Below, piece by piece: positions 27,090-35,970 of a stretch of 64,000 nt of DNA (the stretch's first letter is position 1; every line of letters starts with the position of its first letter). The notes beneath the pieces are model-generated. The model did not search any database and was not told where the DNA came from. It saw nothing but the letters and a program-made list of their open reading frames with translations. Location of the stretch: NCBI RefSeq assembly GCF_002140715.2, contig NZ_NGLE02000001.1, positions 3,128,001 through 3,192,000 of the forward strand. The letters are read 5' to 3'. The position numbers and the translations under genes are program-made. This DNA is from Enterococcus sp. 4G2_DIV0659 (lineage in GTDB: Bacteria > Bacillota > Bacilli > Lactobacillales > Enterococcaceae).

Positions 27090-27680
27090 ATGGAACAGAA
27101 ACAATTAAAATTATTTTAGATAAGCAATCCTTATCAAGGCAGAGAAGAAGCCGAAGTAGTTAAACTTGAAGAAGACGAACAGACGCCTTATATTGAAGTC
27201 CCAACTTTTGAAACAGCGATTTCAATTAAAATAGAAGTGTTGCTAAAAATAAACTGGAAATGAAAGAGCGGATACGTGGAAATTTAAAAAGCGAAAATCT
27301 TTTTCGTGCAATCAAAAATCATGGCCATTTTAAAGAAGTTCATATTCGAGCAATGCCTACACAGTAAAAAACATATAAACGATTAGTTGAGGTATCAAGA
27401 GAGCAGCCTGAGTTTATTAAAAATGATCTATCTGGAACAATCATCGGCTTTTTCACTCCCAAGTTATTTCAAGAGGAGAGCTACTGATTTTCACTTACAT
27501 TTTATTGACGATTAACATTCATTTGGTGGACATTTGCTGGATTTTGTCATGGAATCAGGTGTTTTAGCTATCGAACCTATGGATTCATCGTTGTATCATG
27601 TCCCATAAAATGATGAAAGGTTTATTCATACAGCGATTGATTATGCAGAATTAGACAAAGAAATACAGGAAGCTGAGTAA
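27090..27680 (+). pseudogene. alsD: Decayed acetolactate decarboxylase gene
   Basis: Fragments in shifting frames match acetolactate decarboxylase (alpha-acetolactate to acetoin): start MEQKQLKLF then stop; EEAEVVKLEEDEQTPYIEV; after a frameshift near 27240, SENLFRAIKNHGHFKEVHI; KTYKRLVEVSREQPEFIKND; SGTIIGFFTPKLF; HLHFIDD; HSFGGHLLDFVMESGVLAIE with the metal-binding His residues. At least three in-frame TAA codons sit where CAA (Gln) is expected. Roughly 50-60 codons near the N-terminus are missing. Clearly non-functional and old. Confidence 0.85.
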
Positions 27681-27685
27681 AAAAT

Positions 27686-27722
27686 ACCTAAGTCAACGAG
27701 AAAACTGACTTAGGTGTTTTTT
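27686..27722. terminator. Bidirectional terminator between alsD remnant and rnhC
   Basis: ACCTAAGTCA (27686-27695) pairs perfectly with TGACTTAGGT (27706-27715); A-run and T-run on either side serve the convergent units. Confidence 0.85.
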
Positions 27723-28654
27723 TATAATTTAGCAGCGATTTTTTTAGCTTTTTCAGTATTGGCAAAATGAAGTTTTACATATTTGCTCAACAGTTCCATT
27801 CCGCCTTTCGCTAAAACTTTAGCGGCAACTTTATCAGAAGTTGTTCCTGCGCCAGAAGGGACTTTCATTCCCAATTCGAGCGATTCTTTATCAAGTTCTT
27901 CTAGAAATGCAGCGCGACTGACAATAGATGCGGCAGCAACGGCTACGTGATACTGTTCGCCTTTGGTAATGAAATAGAGTTTTTCATTTACTTGATTTTT
28001 TTCACTTCTTACATATTTTCTATAATTGCCTTCTGGTGTAAATTGATCAATTAAAATTGCTTCAGGTTTTGTTGGCGCAATTTCATTCAATAATAGATGG
28101 ATCGCTTGATTATGCAGAGCAACTTTCATATGAACGGCATTGTATTTTGGTTGAATCGCATTGTATTTTTCTGGTTCTACAATCAATAGTTTATGAGGAA
28201 TCAGTTCTTTAATAACGCTTGAGAGTTGGATGATCTGAGGATCAGTTAGTTCTTTGGAATCCTTAACACCAAGTGCTTTAAGTTTGGCTACCATAGCTTT
28301 GTCTACATAAGCAGCACAAACCGTGACTGGACCAAAATAACTACCGTTCCCAACTTCGTCGCTACCTAAAACGGAAAGTTGACTGAAATTAGCTGGCAGT
28401 GGGCTTGTTTTTTTGGTGGAAGTAGTGTTATTTCCTTTAGATTGAATGGAGTTTCCCCATTTAGCAGCAGCAATTTCCGCATCTGGTCCTTGGAACATGA
28501 CTTTTCCAGAAGAATAGGCTGTAATAGTCGTATTTCCAACTTTTGCAATAAATTCGGTATAGGGAACCTTCTTATTTAAACGATTTTTTTCGTAAAAAGT
28601 ATGCATTTTTTGCATGATATCTTTTGTGACTTTGATTACTTGGGTTTGTGACAT
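27722..28654 (-). CDS. rnhC: Ribonuclease HIII, 310 aa
   Basis: Degrades RNA in RNA-DNA hybrids. An N-terminal TBP-like substrate-binding domain (about 1-85; TAYSSGKVMFQGPDAE) is followed by the RNase H catalytic fold with LSVLGSDEVGNGSYFGPV (about 97), which holds two of the acidic residues, then LIDQFTPEG and AAASIVSRAAFLEEL. The DEVGNG motif separates it from RNase HII. AAAGGAG ribosome site. Single-gene unit. Confidence 0.95.
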   Translation of the reverse strand: MSQTQVIKVTKDIMQKMHTFYEKNRLNKKVPYTEFIAKVGNTTITAYSSGKVMFQGPDAEIAAAKWGNSIQSKGNNTTSTKKTSPLPANFSQLSVLGSDEVGNGSYFGPVTVCAAYVDKAMVAKLKALGVKDSKELTDPQIIQLSSVIKELIPHKLLIVEPEKYNAIQPKYNAVHMKVALHNQAIHLLLNEIAPTKPEAILIDQFTPEGNYRKYVRSEKNQVNEKLYFITKGEQYHVAVAAASIVSRAAFLEELDKESLELGMKVPSGAGTTSDKVAAKVLAKGGMELLSKYVKLHFANTEKAKKIAAKL

Positions 28655-29017
28655 AATGGTACTCCTTTCAAATCTTCTAATCTATAGTAAAACAAAAGAG
28701 AGGAAAAGGAAAGGGCGGTTCATGTTTGAAGAGAAATTTCAGGAGATTGGTGCTCTAATAGTGGATAAGATTGAGGTGGTTTAATTGAAACGATCCTTCG
28801 GTTTCATTCATAAAAATATAGGTTTTGTTAGATGAGAATGATATACTCGAATTAGGGTTGTGAGAACGTTTGTTATTTTACTTATATCAGATAGTAGATT
28901 TACTAAGCTTTTTTTTTAATAAAATTAGCATAAGAGAGCAGTGTTATTGTTAATTTATGGTATATGAACAGTGTTTAATTTACTGTTTTTATATAGGATG
29001 TTAAAAGGAGAGGGAAA
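28655..29017. other. Intergenic region between rnhC and the CPBP protease
   Basis: About 360 bp, AT-rich. A 20-codon frame from 28722 (MFEEKFQEIGALIVDKIEVV) has a weak ribosome site and no recognisable relative. Nothing else of note is seen. Confidence 0.3.
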
Positions 29018-29848
29018 ATGAAAAAAGAAGAAGTAAAAAGAGGTTGGAGAATTATTCTAACAATGCTTTATGGTTTGCTGTCGGCGGCTATTTCATTAGG
29101 TATTCCATTGGGGATTGGGCTCGTGATCTTTGGGCGCAGTGGTATGAATGAGACAGTGGTAGATGTGACCAATATGTTGACGGGAATTATAGGAACACCA
29201 CTGATGATATTATTGACAAAGCGCTATTATCAAAAACACTACTCAACGTCACTCGAGACGTTTGATTTTTTTGAAAGAGGTAGTATAAGAAAAATAGGAT
29301 TTGGCTTTTTCCTGGGTGTTTTGATGATGATTGTTTTGTTTGGAATAGTATGTTTGTTAGGTGCTAGTGTAGAATATAAAGGCTTCGATATTAAGTGGTT
29401 TTCTACCATATCAGGTATTTTAACGTTCATTGGCATGGCTGTAGTTGAAGAATGTATTTTTAGAGGATTGCTGCCAGAAGCATTTTCTACGTTTGGAAAC
29501 AAGGCAGCACTTATAATTCCAGCTGGTTTATTTGTTGCTATGCACATGGATTTATGGAGTAATCCAGATATATTGAGAATGATTGATTTATTTGTTGTGG
29601 GGATTCTTTTTATGACTATTCTTAAGCAGACAAAAAGTTTGGTTTTTGTAAGTGCATTTCATGCAGCGAATAATATTACGGTTATGATTCTTGGAATTGA
29701 AATGGATGATGGAATCTTAAAAACAAGCTACAATCAGCAGTTATTCGGATTATCTGCAGATCAACTTTTAGCAATGTGTTCAATTAGCATTAGTCTTGCT
29801 GTGATAATCGGTCTTTATTTTAGAAAAAAACATATACGCATTGTTTAG
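29018..29848 (+). CDS. CPBP family intramembrane metalloprotease, 276 aa
   Basis: Integral membrane protein with about seven or eight hydrophobic segments. The CPBP (Abi/CAAX protease-like) motifs are present: EExxxR as VVEECIFRGLLPEAF (about 146), FVAMHMDLW (His, about 175) and VSAFHAANN (His/Asn, about 215). Bacterial members are linked to peptide or bacteriocin processing and self-immunity, but here no bacteriocin gene is adjacent. AAAAGGAG ribosome site. Confidence 0.88.
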   Translation: MKKEEVKRGWRIILTMLYGLLSAAISLGIPLGIGLVIFGRSGMNETVVDVTNMLTGIIGTPLMILLTKRYYQKHYSTSLETFDFFERGSIRKIGFGFFLGVLMMIVLFGIVCLLGASVEYKGFDIKWFSTISGILTFIGMAVVEECIFRGLLPEAFSTFGNKAALIIPAGLFVAMHMDLWSNPDILRMIDLFVVGILFMTILKQTKSLVFVSAFHAANNITVMILGIEMDDGILKTSYNQQLFGLSADQLLAMCSISISLAVIIGLYFRKKHIRIV

Positions 29849-29954
29849 CTATGCAAGTAGAGAATTATTAAAATTGCTAGAAGAATGGTAGTTAGTTTTT
29901 CAGAGAAATACGGTGATGAATAAGCTTGGCATCTGTCAGCTGATTAGCCTAAGT

Positions 29955-29983
29955 TTGAGTTTTTAGAAGAACTGTGTTAAAAT
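29955..29983 (+). promoter_or_regulatory. Promoter upstream of the rimP-nusA operon leader
   Basis: TTGAGT, a 17-bp spacer and TAAAAT, with an extended TG at 29975. The next structure downstream is a terminator hairpin only 26 bp away (30009-30032). Confidence 0.6.
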
Positions 29984-30008
29984 GTGGTATAAGTAATGAT
30001 ACTAGTTT

Positions 30009-30037
30009 GAGTGAGCGGATTTCTGCTCACTCTTTTT
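30009..30037 (+). terminator. Terminator/attenuator close behind the leader promoter
   Basis: GAGTGAGC (30009-30016) pairs perfectly with GCTCACTC (30025-30032), followed by TTTTT. If the promoter at 29955 serves the nusA operon, this would be an attenuator; otherwise it ends the CPBP transcript. Confidence 0.7.
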
Positions 30038-30072
30038 AATGGAGTAACATAGAAAAAGCCTGACGAGAAGCT

Positions 30073-30330
30073 GAGTTGCTCCGCTTTTCAATGATCTAGC
30101 TACTTGAACCTGACTTTCGGTAATTAACAGAAAAAAATTGTGATAAAAAGCATCACACTGTTTTTCTTTATAATTACTCAAGTCAAGACGGTTCACTTCG
30201 CTTTTCTATGATCTAGCTGCTTGAACCAGCACTTCGGAAAAAAGATAATTATTGCTGTCGGCAAAAAGCACCGAAAACAATAATTCCTATTTTTCTGTCA
30301 GTGCTGAACGGTCCACTCCGCTTTTCTAAT
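30073..30330 (+). repeat. Tandem long-hairpin array in the rimP-nusA leader (hairpin family 2)
   Basis: A linker word with CGCTTTTC...ATGATCTAGCT and CTTGAACC occurs at 30078-30110 and 30191-30227 and, cut short, at 30311-30330. Between linkers lie two long hairpins: H1 (TGACTT 30111/AAGTCA 30180, GTAATTA/TAATTAC, AGAAAAA/TTTTTCT, GTGAT/ATCAC) and H2 (CAGCACT 30227/AGTGCTG 30300, AATTATTG/CAATAATT). H2 shares words with the hairpin before clpB. The sequences differ but pairing is kept, suggesting an RNA-level role. Confidence 0.65.
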
Positions 30331-30371
30331 TAAACTAGTACGTTACATAAATCTCGAAGGAGGCGAAAATT

Positions 30372-30845
30372 TTGAGTAGTGTTGTGGAAACTGTTACCGA
30401 GTTAGTCACGCCAATCTTAGAAAAACAAAATTTTGAACTTGTAGAAGTAGAGTTTGTCAAGGAAGGAAAAAATTGGTTTCTCCGTGTTTTTATTGATAAA
30501 GAAAATGGCATCGATATTGAGGAGTGCGCCTTTGTCAGTGAACAACTAAGTGAAAAACTTGATGCTATGAATCCTGATCCGATTCCGCAAGCGTACTTTC
30601 TGGAAGTGTCCTCTCCGGGAGCTGAACGTCCGTTGAAGAAAGAAAACGACTATGAACAAGCAGTAGGACAATATATTCATGTGTCACTATATCAAGCAGT
30701 TGATGGTGAAAAACAATTTGAAGGTACCTTAAAAACATTGGAAAAAGATCAATTGACCTTGACAGTCAAAATTAAAACAAGAGTCAAAGACTATACATTT
30801 GAACGAAAAAATATCGCAAAAGCTCGTTTAGCAATTCAGTTTTAA
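30372..30845 (+). CDS. rimP: Ribosome maturation factor RimP, 157 aa
   Basis: Assists 30S subunit maturation. Two-domain protein: an N-terminal alpha/beta domain ([48 protein letters not shown]) and a C-terminal SH3-like domain ([13 protein letters not shown]). Starts at TTG seven bases after GAAGGAGGC; no ATG would keep the N-terminus. First gene of the nusA-infB operon, as in other Bacilli. Confidence 0.95.
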   Translation: MSSVVETVTELVTPILEKQNFELVEVEFVKEGKNWFLRVFIDKENGIDIEECAFVSEQLSEKLDAMNPDPIPQAYFLEVSSPGAERPLKKENDYEQAVGQYIHVSLYQAVDGEKQFEGTLKTLEKDQLTLTVKIKTRVKDYTFERKNIAKARLAIQF

Positions 30846-30922
30846 ATAATAAAAACAATCACGGTAGGGGGAACCTGCACCGTACACCTTTCATTTAAAT
30901 AGTAGGAGGAAATGATAAAAAA

Positions 30923-32101
30923 ATGAGCAAAGAAATGTTAAATGCATTAGATGCATTAGAAGCTGAAAAAGGTATTTCTAAAGAGATTGTGATTGAGGCG
31001 TTGGAGGCAGCTTTAGTTTCTGCATACAAAAGACATTACGGGCAAGCCCAAAATGTAGAAGTAGATTTCGATAATAAAAAAGGAAATATCCATGTTTATG
31101 CCGTGAAAGAAGTCACAGAAGAAGTGATGGATTCACAACTTGAAGTATCATTAAAAGAAGCAATGGAAGTAAATAAAGCCTACGAACTAGGAGATAAAAT
31201 CCGTTTTGAAGTTACACCAAAAGATTTTGGTCGTATTGCGGCTCAAACGGCTAAACAAGTGATTTTACAACGTGTTCGTGAAGCTGAAAGAAATATTATT
31301 TATAATGAATTTAGCGCGTATGAAAATGATATCATGCAAGGAATCGTTGAAAGACAAGATCGTCGCTATATCTATGTGAATTTAGGTAAAATCGAAGCAG
31401 TTTTATCAAAACAAGATCAAATGCCAAATGAATTTTATCAACCGCATGACCGCATTAAAGTATACGTTTCGCGTGTTGAGAATACATCAAAAGGCCCACA
31501 AGTTTTTGTTAGCCGTAGTCATCCAGATTTACTGAAGCGATTATTTGAACAAGAAATCCCAGAAGTGTATGATGGCATTGTAGAGATTGTCAGCATTGCT
31601 CGTGAAGCAGGAGACCGTTCAAAAGTTTCCGTACGTTCAACTGATTCAAACATTGATCCTGTAGGGACTTGTGTAGGGCCAAAAGGTCAACGTGTACAAG
31701 CAATCGTTAACGAATTAAAAGGGGAGAATATGGATATCGTCGAATGGAATGAAGATCCTGCGATTTTCATCAGTAATGCACTGAATCCAGCACAAGTAGT
31801 TGATGTTATTTTTGATCCGAATAATAGCAAAGCTTGTACCGTTGTTGTTCCTGACTATCAGTTATCTCTTGCAATTGGTAAAAGAGGTCAAAATGCTCGC
31901 TTAGCAGCAAAATTGACTGGCTTTAAAATCGATATCAAGCCTGAATCTGAAATGGAAGAGTACTATGCCCAACAAGCACAACAAGAAACACCAGCAGAAG
32001 AAGAACATGACGAAGCAATCGTTACATCTGATATGACTGCTGATGATTATGAGAATGTAGAATTTGAAGAACAAGTTGCAGAAAACGAAGAACAAGTCTA
32101 A
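30923..32101 (+). CDS. nusA: Transcription termination/antitermination factor NusA, 392 aa
   Basis: RNA-polymerase-associated pausing and termination factor. N-terminal polymerase-binding domain (about 1-125), S1 domain (about 130-200; GIVERQDRRYIYVNLGKIEAVL), then two KH domains with DPVGTCVGPKGQRVQAIVNE (about 250) and LSLAIGKRGQNARLAAKLTG (about 320). An acidic tail ends the protein, as in other Firmicutes lacking the E. coli C-terminal repeats. Ribosome site TAGGAGG. Confidence 0.97.
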   Translation: MSKEMLNALDALEAEKGISKEIVIEALEAALVSAYKRHYGQAQNVEVDFDNKKGNIHVYAVKEVTEEVMDSQLEVSLKEAMEVNKAYELGDKIRFEVTPKDFGRIAAQTAKQVILQRVREAERNIIYNEFSAYENDIMQGIVERQDRRYIYVNLGKIEAVLSKQDQMPNEFYQPHDRIKVYVSRVENTSKGPQVFVSRSHPDLLKRLFEQEIPEVYDGIVEIVSIAREAGDRSKVSVRSTDSNIDPVGTCVGPKGQRVQAIVNELKGENMDIVEWNEDPAIFISNALNPAQVVDVIFDPNNSKACTVVVPDYQLSLAIGKRGQNARLAAKLTGFKIDIKPESEMEEYYAQQAQQETPAEEEHDEAIVTSDMTADDYENVEFEEQVAENEEQV

Positions 32102-32119
32102 GGATTTGGAGGGAATAAA

Positions 32120-32416
32120 ATGAAAAAAAGAAAAATCCCGCTACGTAAATCTGTTGTTTCAGGCGAAATGAAACCGAAAAAAGAATTAGTTCGAATCACG
32201 CGTTCTAAAGAAGGCGAAGTTGCGATTGACCCGACTGGAAAGATGGCTGGTCGTGGAGCCTACGTTGCGCTTGAACCAAAAGAAGTCCAAGAAGCGTGGG
32301 ATAAACATATCTTAGATCGAGTACTAGAAACAAAATTGACAGATAGTTTTTATCAAGAATTGTTAGAGTATGTTGAACACCAAAAAGCCCGTAAAGAGTT
32401 GTTTGGCAATGGATAA
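32120..32416 (+). CDS. rnpM: YlxR family RNA-binding protein (RnpM), 98 aa
   Basis: Small basic RNA-binding protein; the B. subtilis homologue modulates RNase P. The family core is visible: KELVRITRSKEGEVAIDPTGKMAGRGAYV. The usual RxC of many members is replaced by KSVVSGEMKPK. Overlaps the next gene by 8 bp within the conserved nusA-ylxR-ylxQ-infB order. Confidence 0.9.
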   Translation: MKKRKIPLRKSVVSGEMKPKKELVRITRSKEGEVAIDPTGKMAGRGAYVALEPKEVQEAWDKHILDRVLETKLTDSFYQELLEYVEHQKARKELFGNG

Positions 32417-32711
32417 AGAAAAAATATTAAATTTATTAGGTTTGGCTATGAGAGCTGGGAAATTAGTCACTGGAGAAGAATTAACAATCGGTGATATTCG
32501 TAGCAACAAAGCAAAATTTGTTTTTGTTGCATCTGATGCCAGTGACAACACAAGAAAAAAAATTAAGGACAAATGTTCTTATTACAACGTTCCTTGCAAT
32601 GAATTGTTTGCTCACTCTGAGTTGAGTCAAGCGATAGGCAGAACACGCATGGTGATCGGTATTAATGATCAAGGCTTTGCAACCAAGTTCAAGGAACTAA
32701 TCAAAGGTTAG
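32409..32711 (+). CDS. L7Ae-like ribosomal protein YlxQ, 100 aa
   Basis: L7Ae/L30e/S12e-fold RNA-binding protein. Typical opening KILNLLGLAMRAGKLVTGEE, then KFVFVASDASDNTRKK and GRTRMVIGINDQGFA. The ATG at 32409 is chosen from family length; the frame extends 13 codons upstream into ylxR. It overlaps ylxR by 8 bp. The B. subtilis relative is dispensable and a K-turn binder. Confidence 0.9.
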   Translation: MDKEKILNLLGLAMRAGKLVTGEELTIGDIRSNKAKFVFVASDASDNTRKKIKDKCSYYNVPCNELFAHSELSQAIGRTRMVIGINDQGFATKFKELIKG

Positions 32712-32723
32712 GAAGGTGATTGC

Positions 32724-35225
32724 ATGGGGAAAAAAAGAGTTTATGAATTAGCAAAAGAAATCAATCAATCAAGTAAAGATGTTGTGGAGAAAGCACATGC
32801 TTTAGGGATGGATGTTAAAAATCACATGGGCGCGCTCTCTTCTGATGATGAATCAAAACTTCGTCAAGCATTCGGAGGAAATAAGCCTGCACAAGGACAA
32901 CAAAAACCTGTAGCTAAAGTACATGGTGGACAACCACAAACAAAACCAGCAAATCCAAAACCAGCTAACCAAAATGGAAATAGACCAAACCAACAACAAA
33001 ACGGACAACAAAACCGTCCACAACAAAATAACCAGAACCGTCCAGCACAATCAGGACAACAAAATAACCAAAATCGTAACAACCAAAATCGAAACATGCA
33101 AGGAAGCAGCCAAAATATGACTCAAAACCGAACACAACAAAACAACCAAAATCGTCCAGCACAATCAGGACAAGCAAATAACCAAAACCGTAACAATCAA
33201 AATAACAACAACCAAAATCGTAATACACAAAATACGACGCAAAACCGTCCACAACAAGGACAAAGCAATAACAACCAAGGCAATCAAAACCGGACTAATA
33301 GTAATACTGGAAACCGCAACAGTAGTTTTGGCGGAGGCGGAGGTCAAAATCGTAACCGTAATGGTGGCTATAACAACCAAAACCGCAACAGATTCAACAA
33401 AAAAGGGAAAAAAGGCAAGTACCAAGAATCAACCAAACCAGCAGTACCAGCGCGTAAGTTCCGTGAATTGCCAGATGTATTAGAATATACAGAAGGCATG
33501 AACGTAGCAGATATCGCGAAGAAGATTCACCGTGAACCAGCTGAAATTATCAAAAAACTCTTTATGATGGGCGTAATGGTCAACCAAAACCAATCGCTAG
33601 ATAAAGAAACGATTGAACTGTTGGCTGTTGATTATGGTATGGAACCGCAAGAAAAAGTTCAAGTAGATGTTGCTGATATCGATAAATTCTTTGAACCGGA
33701 AGCTTTAGTTGAAGAAAATCTTGTGACACGTCCACCAGTTGTAACGATTATGGGTCACGTTGACCATGGTAAAACAACGTTACTTGATACTTTACGTAAT
33801 TCACGAGTAACTTCAGGTGAAGCAGGCGGTATTACACAACATATCGGTGCATACCAAATCGATATTGATGGTAAACCAATCACTTTCTTGGACACACCAG
33901 GACATGCGGCTTTCACAAGTATGCGTGCACGCGGAGCAGGTATTACTGATATTACAATCTTAGTCGTTGCTGCAGATGATGGTGTAATGCCGCAAACAAT
34001 CGAAGCAATCAATCATGCGAAAGCGGCTGAAGTGCCAATTATCGTAGCGGTTAATAAAGTAGATAAACCAGGTGCTAATCCAGATCACGTAAAACAAGAA
34101 TTAAGTGAACACGGATTGATTCCAGAAGAGTGGGGCGGAGATACGATTTTCGTCAATATCTCAGCTAAATTCAACCAAAACATCGACGAATTATTAGAAA
34201 ATATTCTTTTAATTGCAGAAGTAGAAGACTTGAAGGCAGATCCAACACAACGTGCTATCGGTACTGTAATTGAGGCACGTCTTGATAAAGGAAAAGGACC
34301 AGTTGCAACATTACTTGTTCAACAAGGTTCATTGAAAGTTGGAGATCCAATCGTTGTCGGAAACACATTTGGTCGAGTTCGTGTGATGACGAATGATATT
34401 GGTCGCCGTGACAAAGCTGTAGGACCTGCTACTCCAGTTGAAATTACTGGATTGAATGATGTACCTCAAGCAGGAGATCGTTTTGTGGTCTTTGAAGATG
34501 AGAAAACCGCTCGTCAAGCTGGTGAAGAACGTGGTAAACGTGCTGTACTTGAACAACGTTCAGCTAGCAGCCGTGTGACGTTAGACAATCTATTTGAAAG
34601 TCTTAAAGAAGGCGAATTAAAAGATGTTAATGTTATTATTAAAGCAGATGTACAAGGGACAGCAGAAGCATTAGCTGCAAGTTTGCAAAAAATCGATGTT
34701 GAAGGCGTTCGTGTGAAAATCGTTCACTCTGCTGTAGGTGCGATCAACGAAAGTGATGTTACTCTTGCTGCGGCAAGTAATGCAATCATTATCGGATTTA
34801 ATGTGCGTCCAACACCGCAAGCAAAACAACAAGCGGAACAAGAAGAAGTAGATATTCGTTTACACCGGATTATCTATAAAGCAATCGAAGAAATCGAAAC
34901 AGCGATGAAAGGAATGCTTGATCCTGAATTCGAAGAAAAAATCACAGGTCAAATGACGGTTCGTGAATTGTATAAAGTTTCGAAAGTCGGAACGATTGCT
35001 GGATGTTATGTTACTGAAGGATCTATCCGCCGTGATAGTGGTGTTCGTGTAATCCGTGACGGAATTGTTATTTTTGAAGGCAAATTATCTAGTTTGAAAC
35101 GCTTCAAAGACGACGCTAAAGAAGTTAAACTTGGCTTTGAATGTGGTGCCATGGTTGAAAACTTCAATGACCTTAAAGTTGATGATGTCATCGAAGGTTT
35201 TGTGATGGAAGAAATCAAAAATTAA
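32724..35225 (+). CDS. infB: Translation initiation factor IF-2, 833 aa
   Basis: GTPase that brings initiator tRNA to the 30S subunit. An N-terminal helical domain ([20 protein letters not shown]) is followed by a remarkable Asn/Gln-rich linker (about residues 52-230, built from variants of [11 protein letters not shown] and NRNNQNRN, ending in a basic stretch). The second IF2_N domain comes at about 245; G domain with [11 protein letters not shown] (about 345), [10 protein letters not shown] and NKVDKPGA; then domains II, III and the fMet-tRNA-binding C-terminus. The catalytic part is fully conserved. Confidence 0.97.
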   Translation: MGKKRVYELAKEINQSSKDVVEKAHALGMDVKNHMGALSSDDESKLRQAFGGNKPAQGQQKPVAKVHGGQPQTKPANPKPANQNGNRPNQQQNGQQNRPQQNNQNRPAQSGQQNNQNRNNQNRNMQGSSQNMTQNRTQQNNQNRPAQSGQANNQNRNNQNNNNQNRNTQNTTQNRPQQGQSNNNQGNQNRTNSNTGNRNSSFGGGGGQNRNRNGGYNNQNRNRFNKKGKKGKYQESTKPAVPARKFRELPDVLEYTEGMNVADIAKKIHREPAEIIKKLFMMGVMVNQNQSLDKETIELLAVDYGMEPQEKVQVDVADIDKFFEPEALVEENLVTRPPVVTIMGHVDHGKTTLLDTLRNSRVTSGEAGGITQHIGAYQIDIDGKPITFLDTPGHAAFTSMRARGAGITDITILVVAADDGVMPQTIEAINHAKAAEVPIIVAVNKVDKPGANPDHVKQELSEHGLIPEEWGGDTIFVNISAKFNQNIDELLENILLIAEVEDLKADPTQRAIGTVIEARLDKGKGPVATLLVQQGSLKVGDPIVVGNTFGRVRVMTNDIGRRDKAVGPATPVEITGLNDVPQAGDRFVVFEDEKTARQAGEERGKRAVLEQRSASSRVTLDNLFESLKEGELKDVNVIIKADVQGTAEALAASLQKIDVEGVRVKIVHSAVGAINESDVTLAAASNAIIIGFNVRPTPQAKQQAEQEEVDIRLHRIIYKAIEEIETAMKGMLDPEFEEKITGQMTVRELYKVSKVGTIAGCYVTEGSIRRDSGVRVIRDGIVIFEGKLSSLKRFKDDAKEVKLGFECGAMVENFNDLKVDDVIEGFVMEEIKN

Positions 35226-35257
35226 TAATATAAAAGTAAGAAAGAAGGGGAAACAGT

Positions 35258-35608
35258 ATGGCAAATTATCGTGACCGCCGAGTGGGTCAAGAAATCATGC
35301 GGGAAATCAATGATATCTTGAGAAAACGTGTTAGAGACCCGCGTGTGCAAGAGATTACGATTACCGATGTTCGGGTGACTGGTGATCTACAACAAGCGAC
35401 GATTTATTACAGTTTGTTATCTGATTTAGCTTCTGATCAACAAAAAGCGCAACAAGGATTAGATAAAGCAAAAGGATTGATCCGTAAAGAATTAGGTCAG
35501 CGTTTAACATTATATAAAACGCCAGAATTGATTTTTGAAAAAGATGAATCTGTTCAATATGGGAATCATATTGATGACTTGATTCGTAAGTTGAATCAAG
35601 GAGAATAG
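35258..35608 (+). CDS. rbfA: 30S ribosome-binding factor RbfA, 116 aa
   Basis: KH-fold protein for 16S rRNA 5' end maturation and cold adaptation. [22 protein letters not shown] opens the domain, and [19 protein letters not shown] plus [24 protein letters not shown] complete it. Ribosome site AAGAAGGGG. Last gene of the nusA-infB operon; in many Bacilli truB follows directly, but here about 4.1 kb with two secreted-protein genes intervenes. Confidence 0.95.
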   Translation: MANYRDRRVGQEIMREINDILRKRVRDPRVQEITITDVRVTGDLQQATIYYSLLSDLASDQQKAQQGLDKAKGLIRKELGQRLTLYKTPELIFEKDESVQYGNHIDDLIRKLNQGE

Positions 35609-35622
35609 AAATAATGGAGCTT

Positions 35623-35791
35623 GGAACAGAAGTGTTTAACTCCGAGAAATAAGAAGGGATTCACGAAAATTAATCTTCAAATTTTTGTGAATTTCAGCTT
35701 ATTTCCGAAGAATTTGCTTTTTCTCCCACCGTTTATTCGAATTCCTTAAGTTTGGGATGTGACTCGTAGAGTTATGTTCCAGACTTTTTTT
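35623..35791 (+). repeat. CACCGTTTATT-family repeat, copy C
   Basis: Full copy: head GGAACAGAAGTGTTTAACTCC (35623), an inner hairpin GAAATAAG...CTTATTTC with TTCACGAAAA/TTTTTGTGAA, the core CACCGTTTATTCG (35727-35739), then the terminal hairpin GGGATGTGACTC...GAGTTATGTTCC (35755-35781) and a T-run. Ends the nusA-infB-rbfA operon. Confidence 0.7.
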
Positions 35792-35970
35792 ATTTGGAGT
35801 TTCCAATTTGTTACTCATTTTAATAGTGATTATTTACACTTGTAATATAGTTGATTTTTGTAACTGTATTGAAAGAAAATGTAATGTTTTTTTCGATTAA
35901 ATAAAAAAAATTTATGATATGATATATTACAAATCTAATTAAAGTCGCTAATAAAGAAATTGGAGGTTTC

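Noticed and set aside
25122..27721. Prophage
   Set aside because: Only a lysin is present; no integrase, holin, terminase, capsid or tail gene and no attachment repeats seen.
28722..28784. 20-codon ORF (MFEEKFQEIGALIVDKIEVV)
   Set aside because: Weak ribosome site, no promoter or terminator of its own and no recognisable relative.
32850..33425. Repeated DNA units resembling a CRISPR or tandem-repeat locus
   Set aside because: The repeats are the Asn/Gln codons of IF-2, in frame with no regular repeat-spacer pattern.
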